From: JBDKTH01 sp964558295
Lineage (GTDB): Bacteria > Planctomycetota > Planctomycetia > Pirellulales > Thermoguttaceae
Direction: 5' to 3'
NCBI GenBank assembly: GCA_964558295.1
Contig: CAZLDQ010000212.1
Coordinates: 1-9,825 of the forward strand
Length of the DNA: 9,825 bases
Part shown: positions 1 through 7,663 of the stretch, in pieces
Layout: the number at the start of each line of letters is the position of its first letter
Position numbering within the stretch: the stretch's first letter is position 1
Made by a program: the position numbers and the translations under genes
The notes under the pieces: generated by a model
What the model was told of the DNA's origin: nothing
Seen by the model: only the letters and a program-made list of their open reading frames with translations
The model's database searches: none

Positions 1-20
1 GGAGGAGGCCGTCACCTACC

Positions 21-1388
21 TTAGCCGCTGTGCCATTTGGGCTGAAACACTACATAACCCCCCAAGGCATGTTGCCGAGGTGGGGGCAGGTAACCGAGGT
101 AGCCGTGGGCCAGCGAGACAAGAAACGCAGGCTGGATTGGACACCGTTTCTTGAACTCCAGCCCGATCTCACACAAAATCTCACACGGCATCGTCCCTAC
201 GCAGACGTCGCCGATGCGGAACACCTGCAGCGGGAGCGGCGAGGCTTCCGGGTATTCGGCCAGCCCCAAGACCCGTTCGGCGTAGATTGCCGGAAGATCG
301 GCCTTGCCCGGCTGGCGCGGATGCTCGGCCAACGTCTTCTTCGCCCAGGCAAGCTGTTCGTCTGTCGGGCGACGCCAGGCGATCGTTGGTTCACGATAGG
401 CGGCCGCCAGCGTTACCTGGTCGCGGTACTGGAGTTTGGCCATGGCCGCATGAACCTTGCCGGCCACATCCTCGGCCACGGCCCGCATTTGGGTATAGGG
501 TTCTTGCCGGGGGCGTGGCTGGCGGAAGTTGATGTTATTGATGTCGCCGCTGGTGCCATTGGCCATCATGGCGACAAACGGCGGGTCTTGATCTTCGGCC
601 TTGAGCAATTGTTCCAGCCGACGGCAATATATCCCATAATAGTCCGCCGAGATGTCTCCCTGAGCGACTCCGCCGACATAGTGGAGCGAATAGGCGGTGT
701 ATACGGCGATCGGCCGGCCGTTCGGTTCGCGCACGGAGAGGATAGAAATCGTCGGGTCAGTGGGGCCGGCCGGCTCGACGAGGTTGGGACTGCCCGCCGG
801 CGGGTTCATTTTCACCTGGTCGGTACCACCAAATGGATTGGGGGGCATCGTTCCCGGCTTCATGAACCACCGCCGATTGAACACGTGCTCCGGCGCTTCG
901 GCGGTGCCAAAAGCGATCTGAGCCGGGCGCAGACGATGAATCGCACACTGGACCCCGTCAGCAATCCGCATTGCAACAAACTGCTGGTATTCGGTGAACG
1001 GCTGATTGATTTTGAAACGGTTCTCACCCAACGCGCTGCAAGCGGAGTGCGTATGGGTTGCGGAAATCAAGACCCGTTCGGGCGGCAGACCGCTTTTCTC
1101 CTGGATCAGCTTGCGTGCTTCGTCGCTCACGTTCCGGTTAATCCCCAACAAGTCACACACGACCAAGGCTAGTCGGGTCTTCCCGTCATCCAGGACGAGG
1201 CATCGTGCGTGCAGCTCATCATGAATGTGTGTGGCGGGGAACGGAACGAAGCCACCGATGACATCGCCTCCCAAGGGCGGCGTGATATTGCTCGTCGCCG
1301 CGCCAGCCTTGAATGGCACGGATGCGGGCTCGGCCGAAAGCGACGTGGCAAGCAAACAGACAAGAATCGGAACCGCGTAGCACTTCAT
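21..1388 (-). CDS. Exported neutral/alkaline-ceramidase-like hydrolase (455 aa)
   Basis: Residues 1-19 form a signal peptide (MKCY, hydrophobic core VPILVCLLATS, then SAE), so the protein is probably exported. The body matches the 'neutral/alkaline non-lysosomal ceramidase, N-terminal domain' family, whose characterised members hydrolyse the amide bond of ceramide using one zinc ion. Visible family landmarks are GAATSNITPPLGG (29-41), THTHSA (111-116), SLHYVGG (234-240), NGTSGDINN (277-285), PCE (401-403) and GYLGYLPPPRQHALGGY (429-445). By analogy with the Pseudomonas enzyme, likely zinc ligands are His112, His236, Glu403 and Tyr433. The ceramidase GDVSPN nucleophile motif reads GDINN here, so the catalytic Ser is absent and the substrate need not be ceramide. 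The start is supported by GGAG eight bases upstream (1397-1400). The C-terminus stops sooner than usual after the GGY motif and may be frame-shifted. The family is clear; the substrate is unknown. Confidence 0.85.
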   Translation of the reverse strand: MKCYAVPILVCLLATSLSAEPASVPFKAGAATSNITPPLGGDVIGGFVPFPATHIHDELHARCLVLDDGKTRLALVVCDLLGINRNVSDEARKLIQEKSGLPPERVLISATHTHSACSALGENRFKINQPFTEYQQFVAMRIADGVQCAIHRLRPAQIAFGTAEAPEHVFNRRWFMKPGTMPPNPFGGTDQVKMNPPAGSPNLVEPAGPTDPTISILSVREPNGRPIAVYTAYSLHYVGGVAQGDISADYYGIYCRRLEQLLKAEDQDPPFVAMMANGTSGDINNINFRQPRPRQEPYTQMRAVAEDVAGKVHAAMAKLQYRDQVTLAAAYREPTIAWRRPTDEQLAWAKKTLAEHPRQPGKADLPAIYAERVLGLAEYPEASPLPLQVFRIGDVCVGTMPCEILCEIGLEFKKRCPIQPAFLVSLAHGYLGYLPPPRQHALGGYVVFQPKWHSG

Positions 1389-1433
1389 CGGTCAGTCTCC
1401 ATTTCCAGAGTGAACGGTCCATTGTCGTGCGAT

Positions 1434-1467
1434 CTTGACAGTACTCTTCCATACGGTACGTGTCAAG
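1434..1467. repeat. Inverted repeat in the divergent promoter region
   Basis: CTTGACAGTAC (1434-1444) is mirrored by GTAC-G-TGTCAAG (1456-1467): 11 paired bases per arm with a single bulged G and an 11-base centre. It lies in the space between two divergent genes, and each arm contains a perfect TTGACA hexamer, one on each strand. It could be a two-fold operator for a dimeric regulator, a pair of overlapping divergent promoters, or a stem-loop. The repeat is seen directly; its role is inferred. Confidence 0.6.
1438..1466 (-). promoter_or_regulatory. Candidate sigma-70-type promoter for the ceramidase-like gene
   Basis: On the minus strand a perfect TTGACA -35 hexamer (1466-1461) is followed, after 17 bases, by TACTGT (1443-1438), which keeps the T, A and final T of the -10 consensus. 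It would give a leader of roughly 40-50 bases before the start at 1388. The -10 match is only fair. The same bases form the inverted repeat at 1434-1467, so a protein binding the repeat would compete with polymerase. Confidence 0.4.
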
Positions 1468-1600
1468 GAATTCCCGCAGTCCGGGCTTGTGAGCAATTTG
1501 CCCGGGGGTGATAATCGGGGACATATGAGGTCGGTGAAACCGGGGCGTTACAGCTATGCATAGGTGACGGATATTGGAAAGCAAATTGGGGGTTCCTGCG

Positions 1601-3649
1601 ATGAAGACCATTTCCACCTGGGTGATCGGTACGGCTGCCATTGGGCTTCTCGTTTCACTCCGATCGGGCCAAGCCGAGGTTGTGCGGATGGAGATTTTCG
1701 AGCGGGGCCCGTTTGCCGAGGGACAATCGTTTGGGAAAACCGGCCCCTTTGAGAAGATTGTGGGCCGGTTGTATTTTGAAGTCCAGCCGGAAGACCCGGC
1801 CAACGCCCGCATCACGGATCTGAAACGTGCCCCGCGAAATGCCGAGGGACGCGTGGAGTTCTGGAGCGACTTCTTCTTGCTCAAACCGGTCGATCCTCAG
1901 CGGGGCAACCGCCGCTTGCTCTACGACGTGAACAATCGCGGCAATAAGCTGGCCATCTGGACCTTCAACGGCGCGGGCGGCAACAATCCCACCACGGCTG
2001 CCGATGCGGGTAACGGTTTTTTGATGCGTCAGGGTTACTCAGTTCTCTGGTGTGGCTGGAATAGCGATGTGGTGCCGGGGAACGACCGGATGCTCCTGGG
2101 TGTGCCGATCGCTACGGAAAACGGCCGCCCGATCACCGGCAAGGTCCATGTGGAAATCTGCCGCGACGAACCGGTTGAGAGCCAGCCGCTTTACTGGGGG
2201 CCTTGGGGAATCTCCGCCCCCTATCCGCCCGTCAGCCTCGACACGAAGCAGGCCACGCTCAGCATGCGCCCCAAGCGTTCCGCCCCCGCTGTGGAAATTC
2301 CGGCCGATCGTTGGGCCTTTGCCCGGTTGGAGAACGGAAAACCGGTGGCCGATCCCGGTTCGATCTGGATCAAGGACGGGATCCGCCCCGGCTGGCTCTA
2401 TGATTTGGTCTACGAAGCCAAGGATCCGCGCGTGGTCGGCCTGGGCTTGGCCGCGGTGCGCGATTGTGCCAGCTTTTTCCGTTACCGGACCGCCGACCGT
2501 CAGAATACGACCAACCCGCTGGCCGGCGCGATCGAACATGCCTATATCTTTGGGATTTCCCAGTCTGGCCGGGTGATCCGTCATCTGTTGTTCGAGGGCT
2601 TCAACACCGACGAATGCCGGCAGATGGTCTTTGACGGCGCGATTGCCCATGTCGCTGGCAGCGGACGGGGGTTGTTCAACCAGCGGTTTGGAATTGCCAC
2701 CGTTTGCTCCAGTCAGCACGAAAACCTGCTCACTCCGACCGAGTCGTTTCCCTTTACCACGGTGCCACAAACCGATCCGCTGACCGGCCAACAGGGCGAT
2801 CTCCTGGCCCGGGCCAAGTCGCGTGGGCAGGTGCCCAAGATCTTCCTAACGCAGACTTCGACGGAATACTGGACGCGCGGTGCATCCCTGGCGCACACCG
2901 ATGTCGAGGGAAAGCAGGATGTGGCCTTGGGGCCCAACGTCCGGCTCTACTGTGTGGCAGGCGCCCAGCACCTGGGTGCAGGGCCGGCCGATCGGGGAGT
3001 TTTCCAAAATCCGCGTAATACGTTGGACGACCGTGGGCCTGTCCTCCGGGCGCTCTTGGTGGCCATGGACCGCTGGGTGAGCACTGGGCAAGAGCCGCCG
3101 GAAAGCCGCTACCCTCGGATTGCCGACAAAACCCTCGTTGATCGGGAGACCTTCTGCCGGCAGTTCCCCCGGATTCCTGACGTGCGAACGCCGACCGCCC
3201 TTTACACACCGTTTCGGCTCGACTTCGGCCCTCGCTGGCTGACGGAAGGGATTGCCGATATTGTGCCGCCGCGGATTGGCGTTCCCTATCGGACCTTGGT
3301 TCCCGCCGTGGATGCCGATGGAAACGAGGTGGCCGGGATTCGACTGCCGGACGTGGCCGTGCCGCTGGCCACCTACACCGGTTGGAACTTGCGTGCGGAG
3401 GCCTGTGGGGCGGAAGGAGAGCTTGCACCGTATAACGGTTCGACGTTGCCGTTTGCCCGAACACCCGAAGAGCGACGACGGACGAACGATCCCCGGCCTT
3501 CCGTCTTGGAACGCTATCCCAGCCGCCAAGTCTACCTGGCTCGAATGGCCGAAGCGGCTCACCAATTGCAGCAAGAACGACTGCTCCTGGACGAGGACGT
3601 GACTGCGATTCTCACCACGGCAGCCGGCCGTCGCCTCTGGGAACAATGA
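1601..3649 (+). CDS. Exported alpha/beta hydrolase (Abhydrolase_10-like, 682 aa)
   Basis: A large serine hydrolase of the 'alpha/beta hydrolase domain' family (PF20091-like). Numbering is from the ATG at 1601. Residues 1-26 (MKTISTWV, hydrophobic IGTAAIGLLVSL, then SGQA) form a signal peptide, so it should act outside the cytoplasm. The nucleophile elbow GISQSGR is at 318-324 with Ser320; a probable acid is Glu422 in TSTEYW; the likely catalytic His is His457 in VAGAQHLGAG. The C-terminal segment with DPRPSVLERYPSR followed by LARMAEAA and LLLDEDV is typical of the family end, so the protein looks complete. An in-frame TTG at 1574 with AGGTGA six bases before it is an alternative start, but it would put nine extra residues, including a Glu, ahead of the signal peptide. 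The ATG has GGGGG (1588-1592) eight bases upstream and is preferred. The natural substrate is unknown. It is divergent from the ceramidase-like gene and could be co-regulated with it. Confidence 0.85.
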   Translation: MKTISTWVIGTAAIGLLVSLRSGQAEVVRMEIFERGPFAEGQSFGKTGPFEKIVGRLYFEVQPEDPANARITDLKRAPRNAEGRVEFWSDFFLLKPVDPQRGNRRLLYDVNNRGNKLAIWTFNGAGGNNPTTAADAGNGFLMRQGYSVLWCGWNSDVVPGNDRMLLGVPIATENGRPITGKVHVEICRDEPVESQPLYWGPWGISAPYPPVSLDTKQATLSMRPKRSAPAVEIPADRWAFARLENGKPVADPGSIWIKDGIRPGWLYDLVYEAKDPRVVGLGLAAVRDCASFFRYRTADRQNTTNPLAGAIEHAYIFGISQSGRVIRHLLFEGFNTDECRQMVFDGAIAHVAGSGRGLFNQRFGIATVCSSQHENLLTPTESFPFTTVPQTDPLTGQQGDLLARAKSRGQVPKIFLTQTSTEYWTRGASLAHTDVEGKQDVALGPNVRLYCVAGAQHLGAGPADRGVFQNPRNTLDDRGPVLRALLVAMDRWVSTGQEPPESRYPRIADKTLVDRETFCRQFPRIPDVRTPTALYTPFRLDFGPRWLTEGIADIVPPRIGVPYRTLVPAVDADGNEVAGIRLPDVAVPLATYTGWNLRAEACGAEGELAPYNGSTLPFARTPEERRRTNDPRPSVLERYPSRQVYLARMAEAAHQLQQERLLLDEDVTAILTTAAGRRLWEQ

Positions 3650-3650
3650 C

Positions 3651-3683
3651 CGATCGTTCATTACTCGAAGCGGAGAACGATCG
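3651..3683 (+). terminator. Hairpin directly after the hydrolase stop codon
   Basis: CGATCGTTC (3651-3659) pairs perfectly with GAACGATCG (3675-3683) around a 15-base loop, beginning two bases after the TGA at 3647-3649. The position suits transcript termination or 3' end protection of the hydrolase mRNA. No T-run follows, so it is not a classic intrinsic terminator. Confidence 0.35.
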
Positions 3684-3763
3684 ATCGCTCGAAATCGCGA
3701 AGTTGAATCACGGAACCTTCCGAATCGAGGAACGGATGGCTCAGCCAGATCCGATGTTTTGCA

Positions 3764-3883
3764 GGCCACCTGACCGCCGCCGGTGCCTGTCTTGTCGTTG
3801 AGGCGTCCGGCAAACGTCGCGGTTGCATTTCCGCTTCCGACGGTCAACGTCTCGCTTGTCAGAAGTGGTGACAGAGAGAGGCG
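3764..3883 (-). pseudogene. Fragment resembling an autotransporter-type beta-strand repeat protein
   Basis: The minus-strand frame reads LTVGSGNATATFAG then RLNDKTGTGGGQVA (3847 down to 3764), preceded by SPLLTSET. This pattern, LTVG.GNA...FAG.LNDG.GTG, is what I know from 'autotransporter-associated beta strand repeat' (passenger-associated repeat) proteins, which are large surface proteins common in planctomycetes and Verrucomicrobia. Upstream the frame closes at a TAA (3884-3886). Downstream, where the family would continue with a KTG.GTLTL-type strand, the reading changes to unrelated sequence. There is no start signal, so this is best read as a remnant of a larger gene. The match covers only about 28 residues and is by memory, so a chance resemblance is possible. 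Confidence 0.35.
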
Positions 3884-4517
3884 TTAGTAGGTCCACTTCG
3901 CCGGGCTCATACTGCAATAAGCAAGGAGGCAGTTGTCTCACCCATTATTGGTACGGAAGGGGTAGCCAAGAACCGAGGCGTTCCCGGACAGCTATTCTTT
4001 CCGTTGGCCCAAAGACTGCTCTCGCAATTCGCCTCGCCGGCGGGTAGGCTCAATCAAAGTAAAGCTGCCCTCCATCAGGCAGTTCTTCGACCGTGTGGTG
4101 ACCATGGGAGGCCGATGCCAACGTTGGCCGCAAGCGAAAAGGAAACGAAGCGAGATGATCACGAAAACACAAAAGCGTGAAAGACGGGCCGAGGAGCGAT
4201 TGATCGCGTCAAGCCCCGAAGCATCCTCCAAGCGTCTTTTCCGCCCCACTCCAAGCCAAGCAGGGTAGTGTCTATCCCCTCGGCAGCAAGCAGGAAAGGC
4301 ATGAAACCCAATCCCGTTGATGAAAACGTCTATCGCTTACCGAAAGCGAGGGGGATTTGGTGAGATCCTTCGTGGCTGGGGGGAGGGCCTGGGCTCGACG
4401 CGGCGTGGCTGCTCCCAGAACAAGGCTTTAGCCTGCCGGTACTGGCCCAGCGAGACTACTGGCCTCCCGGGGGCCTACAGGTTAGGATAGACAGAGATCG
4501 CAAGAAGGAAGACTTGG

Positions 4518-6380
4518 ATGCAACCAGAGCGTCTGGGACCATATCGAATCGTGCGGACGCTGGGGCAGGGCGGCATGGGGACGGTCTATGAGGGAGTGAA
4601 CACCGAGACCAACGAGTCGGCGGCGGTCAAGATCCTTTCGGTGGCGCTATCCCATGAGGCCGATTTTCGCCAGCGTTTTGAGGCGGAGATCGAAGCTTTG
4701 CGACTACTTCGCCACCCAAACATCGTGCGGTTGTTTGGGTTTGGAGAGCAAGATGAGGTGCTCTATTACGCTATGGAACTGGTTGAGGGCCGAAGCTTGG
4801 AGCAGGAGCTTCGCAACGGCCGGCGGTTCAACTGGCGCGAGGTAACACAGATCGGGATCGAGGTATGCCGAGCACTCCGCCACGCCCACGACCGGGGGAT
4901 TGTTCACCGGGATCTCAAGCCGGCGAATCTGCTGTTGGCAACCAGTGGGCAGGTCAAGCTGTCGGATTTCGGTATTGCTCGGCTCTTTGGCAATTCCCGG
5001 CTGACGGCGGCCGGAAATGTGTTGGGCACGGTCGAGTTCATGGCGCCGGAACAGGCCGACGCCCGACCGGTGGGACCACGGGCCGATCTGTATAGCTTGG
5101 GAGGCGTGTTGTTTGCGCTCCTGGCGGGGCGGGCCCCGTTCAAGGCCAAATCGCTTGCCGAAATGCTCGACAAACAACGTTCCGCGATTCCCGAGCCCGT
5201 GAGCCGCTATGCGGCCGATGTGCCGGCGGAGTTGGAGAGTATCATTGCTCAACTGTTGGCCAAGGACCCGGATGCGCGGATTCCCAATGCCACCTTACTG
5301 GCCCGGCGGTTGGAAGCGATGGTCCATGCCCTGTCGCGTTCTTCCGATACGCCGGAGCCGCCCAAAGTGCCCGAGGCGGACGAGGCGGCGACGCTCAGCG
5401 GCCAGATGCACGAACAGTTGCCGCCGACGATCGATGCGCCGATGGCGGAATTCGTGGCAATGCCACCCACGCGGATGGCCAGCGCAGATTCTCTCCAATC
5501 GGGTTCCGAATGTCACCTTTCGTTGGATCATGGCGAAGTCCTGCCCACCAAGGACACCGACGCCTTCCAGGCCGTGGTGCCAGAAGCTGCAGCGACCGGC
5601 TCAGAAGGCGGCGAAGCGGCAAAGCCCAGTAACCGGTTTGTGCCGGTCCAGGAAGAAGAACTCGACCCAGTGAAGGAACCCTCGTCTCCTCAGGTCTTGA
5701 TCTCCGTGCAGACCTGGGTTCTGGTTGCAGCGCTGGTCATGATGGGGCTGACGGTGTGGTACTTGTTGCGTCCTCGCTCGGCTGATGCCCTGTACGAGAG
5801 AATCGCGGCCATGACCGAGGATCATACGGTCGCGGCGTATGAACGGGCGGAGTCCGATATCCGCGAGTTCCTCATGCGATACTCCAACGACTCCCGAGCG
5901 GAACGCCTGCGGGAATACGTCAATGAGATCGACCTGAACCGGTTGGAACGCCGGTTTGATCTCCGTTCTAAAGGACTGGTCACCACGGAAGCTCTGCTGC
6001 CCGTCGAAATGGATTATCTGGAAGCGATCAACTATGCGAAGCTCAATCCGGAGCAAGGGGTTGCCAAACTCCAGGCCCTGATCGATCTCTACCAGCCTCG
6101 AAACGACACCTCGGGCCCAACCGGCCAATGCCTGGAACTGGCCCGGCGCCGGATTGCTCAGCTTCGCGAACAACTCCAACGCTCGTCGGCCGACCATCTT
6201 GCCCTGATCATGGATCGGCTCGACAAGGCCGATGCGTTTGCCCCGACCGATCCTGGTCGAGCCAAGGCGATGCGTCGGGCGGTGATCGAACTTTACGATG
6301 GCAAGCCCTGGGCGGTGGAGGCGGTTGCGCGAGCGAAGGCGGCGTTGGAGAAAGAAGGACAAAGGATTCAGGACGAATGA
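4518..6380 (+). CDS. Membrane-anchored Ser/Thr protein kinase (620 aa)
   Basis: A eukaryotic-like (Hanks-type) kinase that transfers phosphate from ATP to Ser/Thr of unknown partners. The cytoplasmic kinase domain spans about residues 8-268: glycine loop GQGGMG (16-21), ATP-binding Lys38 in AAVKIL, catalytic loop HRDLKPAN (130-137) with Asp132 and Asn137, DFG (150-152), and APEQ (176-179). All key residues are present, so it should be active. A low-complexity linker rich in Pro, Ala and Glu (about 275-392) leads to one membrane segment (about 398-416, ending WYLL before RPR). A mostly helical, charged C-terminal region (about 422-620) would lie outside the cytoplasm. It contains no PASTA, WD40 or TPR motif that I can recognise and may be a sensor or a coiled-coil contact domain. 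AAGGAAG (4505-4511) gives a good ribosome site. hemB starts 52 bases downstream on the same strand. Confidence 0.93.
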   Translation: MQPERLGPYRIVRTLGQGGMGTVYEGVNTETNESAAVKILSVALSHEADFRQRFEAEIEALRLLRHPNIVRLFGFGEQDEVLYYAMELVEGRSLEQELRNGRRFNWREVTQIGIEVCRALRHAHDRGIVHRDLKPANLLLATSGQVKLSDFGIARLFGNSRLTAAGNVLGTVEFMAPEQADARPVGPRADLYSLGGVLFALLAGRAPFKAKSLAEMLDKQRSAIPEPVSRYAADVPAELESIIAQLLAKDPDARIPNATLLARRLEAMVHALSRSSDTPEPPKVPEADEAATLSGQMHEQLPPTIDAPMAEFVAMPPTRMASADSLQSGSECHLSLDHGEVLPTKDTDAFQAVVPEAAATGSEGGEAAKPSNRFVPVQEEELDPVKEPSSPQVLISVQTWVLVAALVMMGLTVWYLLRPRSADALYERIAAMTEDHTVAAYERAESDIREFLMRYSNDSRAERLREYVNEIDLNRLERRFDLRSKGLVTTEALLPVEMDYLEAINYAKLNPEQGVAKLQALIDLYQPRNDTSGPTGQCLELARRRIAQLREQLQRSSADHLALIMDRLDKADAFAPTDPGRAKAMRRAVIELYDGKPWAVEAVARAKAALEKEGQRIQDE

Positions 6381-6432
6381 CGAGATCCAATCATTCCGAT
6401 AATACAATCATCTTACGGAGACAATTCCCGAC

Positions 6433-7449
6433 ATGAACGATTCCCGGCAACCGGCGGCGTCTGGTTTTCCGACGATTCGGATGCGGCGTCTGCGTGCGCA
6501 TCCGGCGGTGCGCAGTCTGGTGCGCGAGACGACGATTTCGCCGGCAAACTTGATCCTTCCCCTGTTTGTCCGAGCGGGAGAGAAGACCCGCCAGGAGATC
6601 GGATCGATGCCGGGGCACGCCCAGGTGACGCCCGACTTGTTGGCCGACGAGATCCGCGAGGCGGCCGAGTTGGGATTGGGCGGCGTCCTGCTGTTTGGAA
6701 TCCCGACGCAGAAAGACGCTGTGGGGAGCGACGCGATGAGCGATCAGGGGATCATCCCTCAGGCCGTTCGCATTGCCAAAAAGGCGGCTCCGGATCTTTT
6801 GGTGGTCACCGACGTCTGTTTCTGCGAGTACACGAGCCATGGCCACTGCGGAGCGCTGAGCGATGCGACGGGACGCATGGATGTGGACAACGACACGACC
6901 CTCGCGATGCTCGGTCGTCAGGCCCTCGCTCATGTCCAAGCTGGAGCCGACATGGTTGCGCCCAGTGGGATGATGGACGGCATGGTCGGCGCGATTCGCC
7001 AGTGTCTGGATACGGCCGGCTTCAGTCATGTGCCGATCATGAGCTACGCGGCCAAGTATGCCAGCAGCTTCTACGGCCCGTTCCGCGAGGCGGCTGAAAG
7101 CACGCCGCAGTTCGGCGATCGCCGCAGCTATCAGATGGACCCTGCCGCTTCGGCCGGACAGGCTTTGCGTGAAGTGGCACTCGATCTGGCGGAAGGGGCT
7201 GACCTGATCATGGTCAAGCCGGCCCTAGCCTATCTGGACATCATTGGTCAGGTCCGTCAACAATTCCCAGGCGTGCCGTTGGCCGCCTACAACGTCTCCG
7301 GCGAATACAGCATGGTCAAAGCCGCCGCACGCCAAGGCTGGCTCGATGAAAAGGCCGTGGCCCTGGAGACCCTGACTGCCATTCGGCGCGCGGGAGCAAG
7401 CATTATCTTGACCTACTGGGCCAAGGAGGCGGCAAGGTGGCTTGGGTAG
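6433..7449 (+). CDS. hemB: Delta-aminolevulinic acid dehydratase (porphobilinogen synthase, 338 aa)
   Basis: Cytoplasmic enzyme condensing two 5-aminolevulinate molecules into porphobilinogen, an early common step of haem and other tetrapyrrole synthesis. The start region RMRRLRAHPAVRSLVRET (17-32 and around) and the metal site DVCFCEYTSHGHCG (127-140) are typical. Cys129, Cys131 and Cys139 make it the zinc-cysteine type rather than the Asp-rich magnesium type of many other bacteria. The two Schiff-base lysines are Lys208 in SYAAKYASSFYGPFR and Lys262 in LIMVKPALAYLD. YQMDPA (233-238) and VSGEYSM (288-294) are also present. The length is normal and the gene is intact. GGAG at 6417-6420 is twelve bases from the ATG, a long spacing. 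No clear promoter lies in the 52 bases after the kinase gene, so read-through from the kinase is plausible. Confidence 0.97.
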   Translation: MNDSRQPAASGFPTIRMRRLRAHPAVRSLVRETTISPANLILPLFVRAGEKTRQEIGSMPGHAQVTPDLLADEIREAAELGLGGVLLFGIPTQKDAVGSDAMSDQGIIPQAVRIAKKAAPDLLVVTDVCFCEYTSHGHCGALSDATGRMDVDNDTTLAMLGRQALAHVQAGADMVAPSGMMDGMVGAIRQCLDTAGFSHVPIMSYAAKYASSFYGPFREAAESTPQFGDRRSYQMDPAASAGQALREVALDLAEGADLIMVKPALAYLDIIGQVRQQFPGVPLAAYNVSGEYSMVKAAARQGWLDEKAVALETLTAIRRAGASIILTYWAKEAARWLG

Positions 7450-7462
7450 GCGAACCAAATGC

Positions 7463-7493
7463 TTGACCGCCTTCGGCGATCGTGTGTTAGAAT
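7463..7493 (+). promoter_or_regulatory. Candidate sigma-70-type promoter for the DUF1559 locus
   Basis: TTGACC (7463-7468) and TAGAAT (7488-7493) are separated by 19 bases, slightly more than the optimum. They begin 14 bases after the hemB stop. A leader of about 160 bases would follow before the start at 7664. A small CGCC-TTC-GGCG hairpin lies in the spacer (7468-7479 region); it may be chance or the end of the hemB message. Confidence 0.4.
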
Positions 7494-7651
7494 CGCCACC
7501 GATAGTGGGGGGACGCTAGCGAGCGAGATACTTTTGCGATTGTTTTGGGGCCGTGCGACGGCACGTTCCTATTCGCGGCCTCTGAAGGGCCACGTGCACG
7601 ATATTTGATTTGTGTTCGGGGTTGTCGCAAGGGGCTCAGATTCGTCCTGAC

Positions 7652-7661
7652 GGGAGGTGAT
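7652..7661 (+). promoter_or_regulatory. Near-perfect Shine-Dalgarno site of the DUF1559 gene
   Basis: GGGAGGTGAT contains GGAGGTGAT, complementary over nine bases to the usual 3' end of 16S rRNA, and sits at an ideal distance from the ATG at 7664. It is clearly the strongest ribosome site in the window and fixes the start codon of the otherwise damaged gene. Confidence 0.7.
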
Positions 7662-7663
7662 CT

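Larger units (their letters stand above)
3650..4517. other. Gene-poor intergenic region of about 870 bases
   Basis: No open frame here has a convincing start, ribosome site and recognisable product together. The left part holds the hairpin after the hydrolase gene and a probable beta-strand-repeat gene fragment on the minus strand (3764-3883). The middle (about 4015-4250) has open frames on both strands that look like neither a known protein nor ordinary spacer. The right part (about 4370-4517) is the upstream region of the kinase gene, in which I see no strong -35/-10 pair. The whole has the look of a decayed coding region. Confidence 0.6.

Noticed and set aside
30..1172. Plus-strand open frame of 380 residues
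   Set aside because: It lies opposite the ceramidase-like gene, has no recognisable domain and is explained by GC-rich codon use of the real gene.
1574..1600. TTG start giving the hydrolase nine more residues
   Set aside because: It has a fair ribosome site but would put a charged extension in front of a good signal peptide; the ATG at 1601 explains the protein better.
2846..3847. Minus-strand open frame of 333 residues
   Set aside because: Most of it is the antisense shadow of the alpha/beta hydrolase. Only its first ~28 residues, lying outside that gene, are interesting and are reported separately.
4439..4464. Direct repeat TACTGGCC occurring twice, and the adjoining GGCCTCCCGGGGGCC
   Set aside because: Too short and GC-biased to set apart from chance; two copies do not make a CRISPR or iteron array.
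5601..6407. Minus-strand open frame of 268 residues opposite the kinase C-terminus
   Set aside because: No domain, no ribosome site, and the kinase frame on the other strand is continuous and complete.
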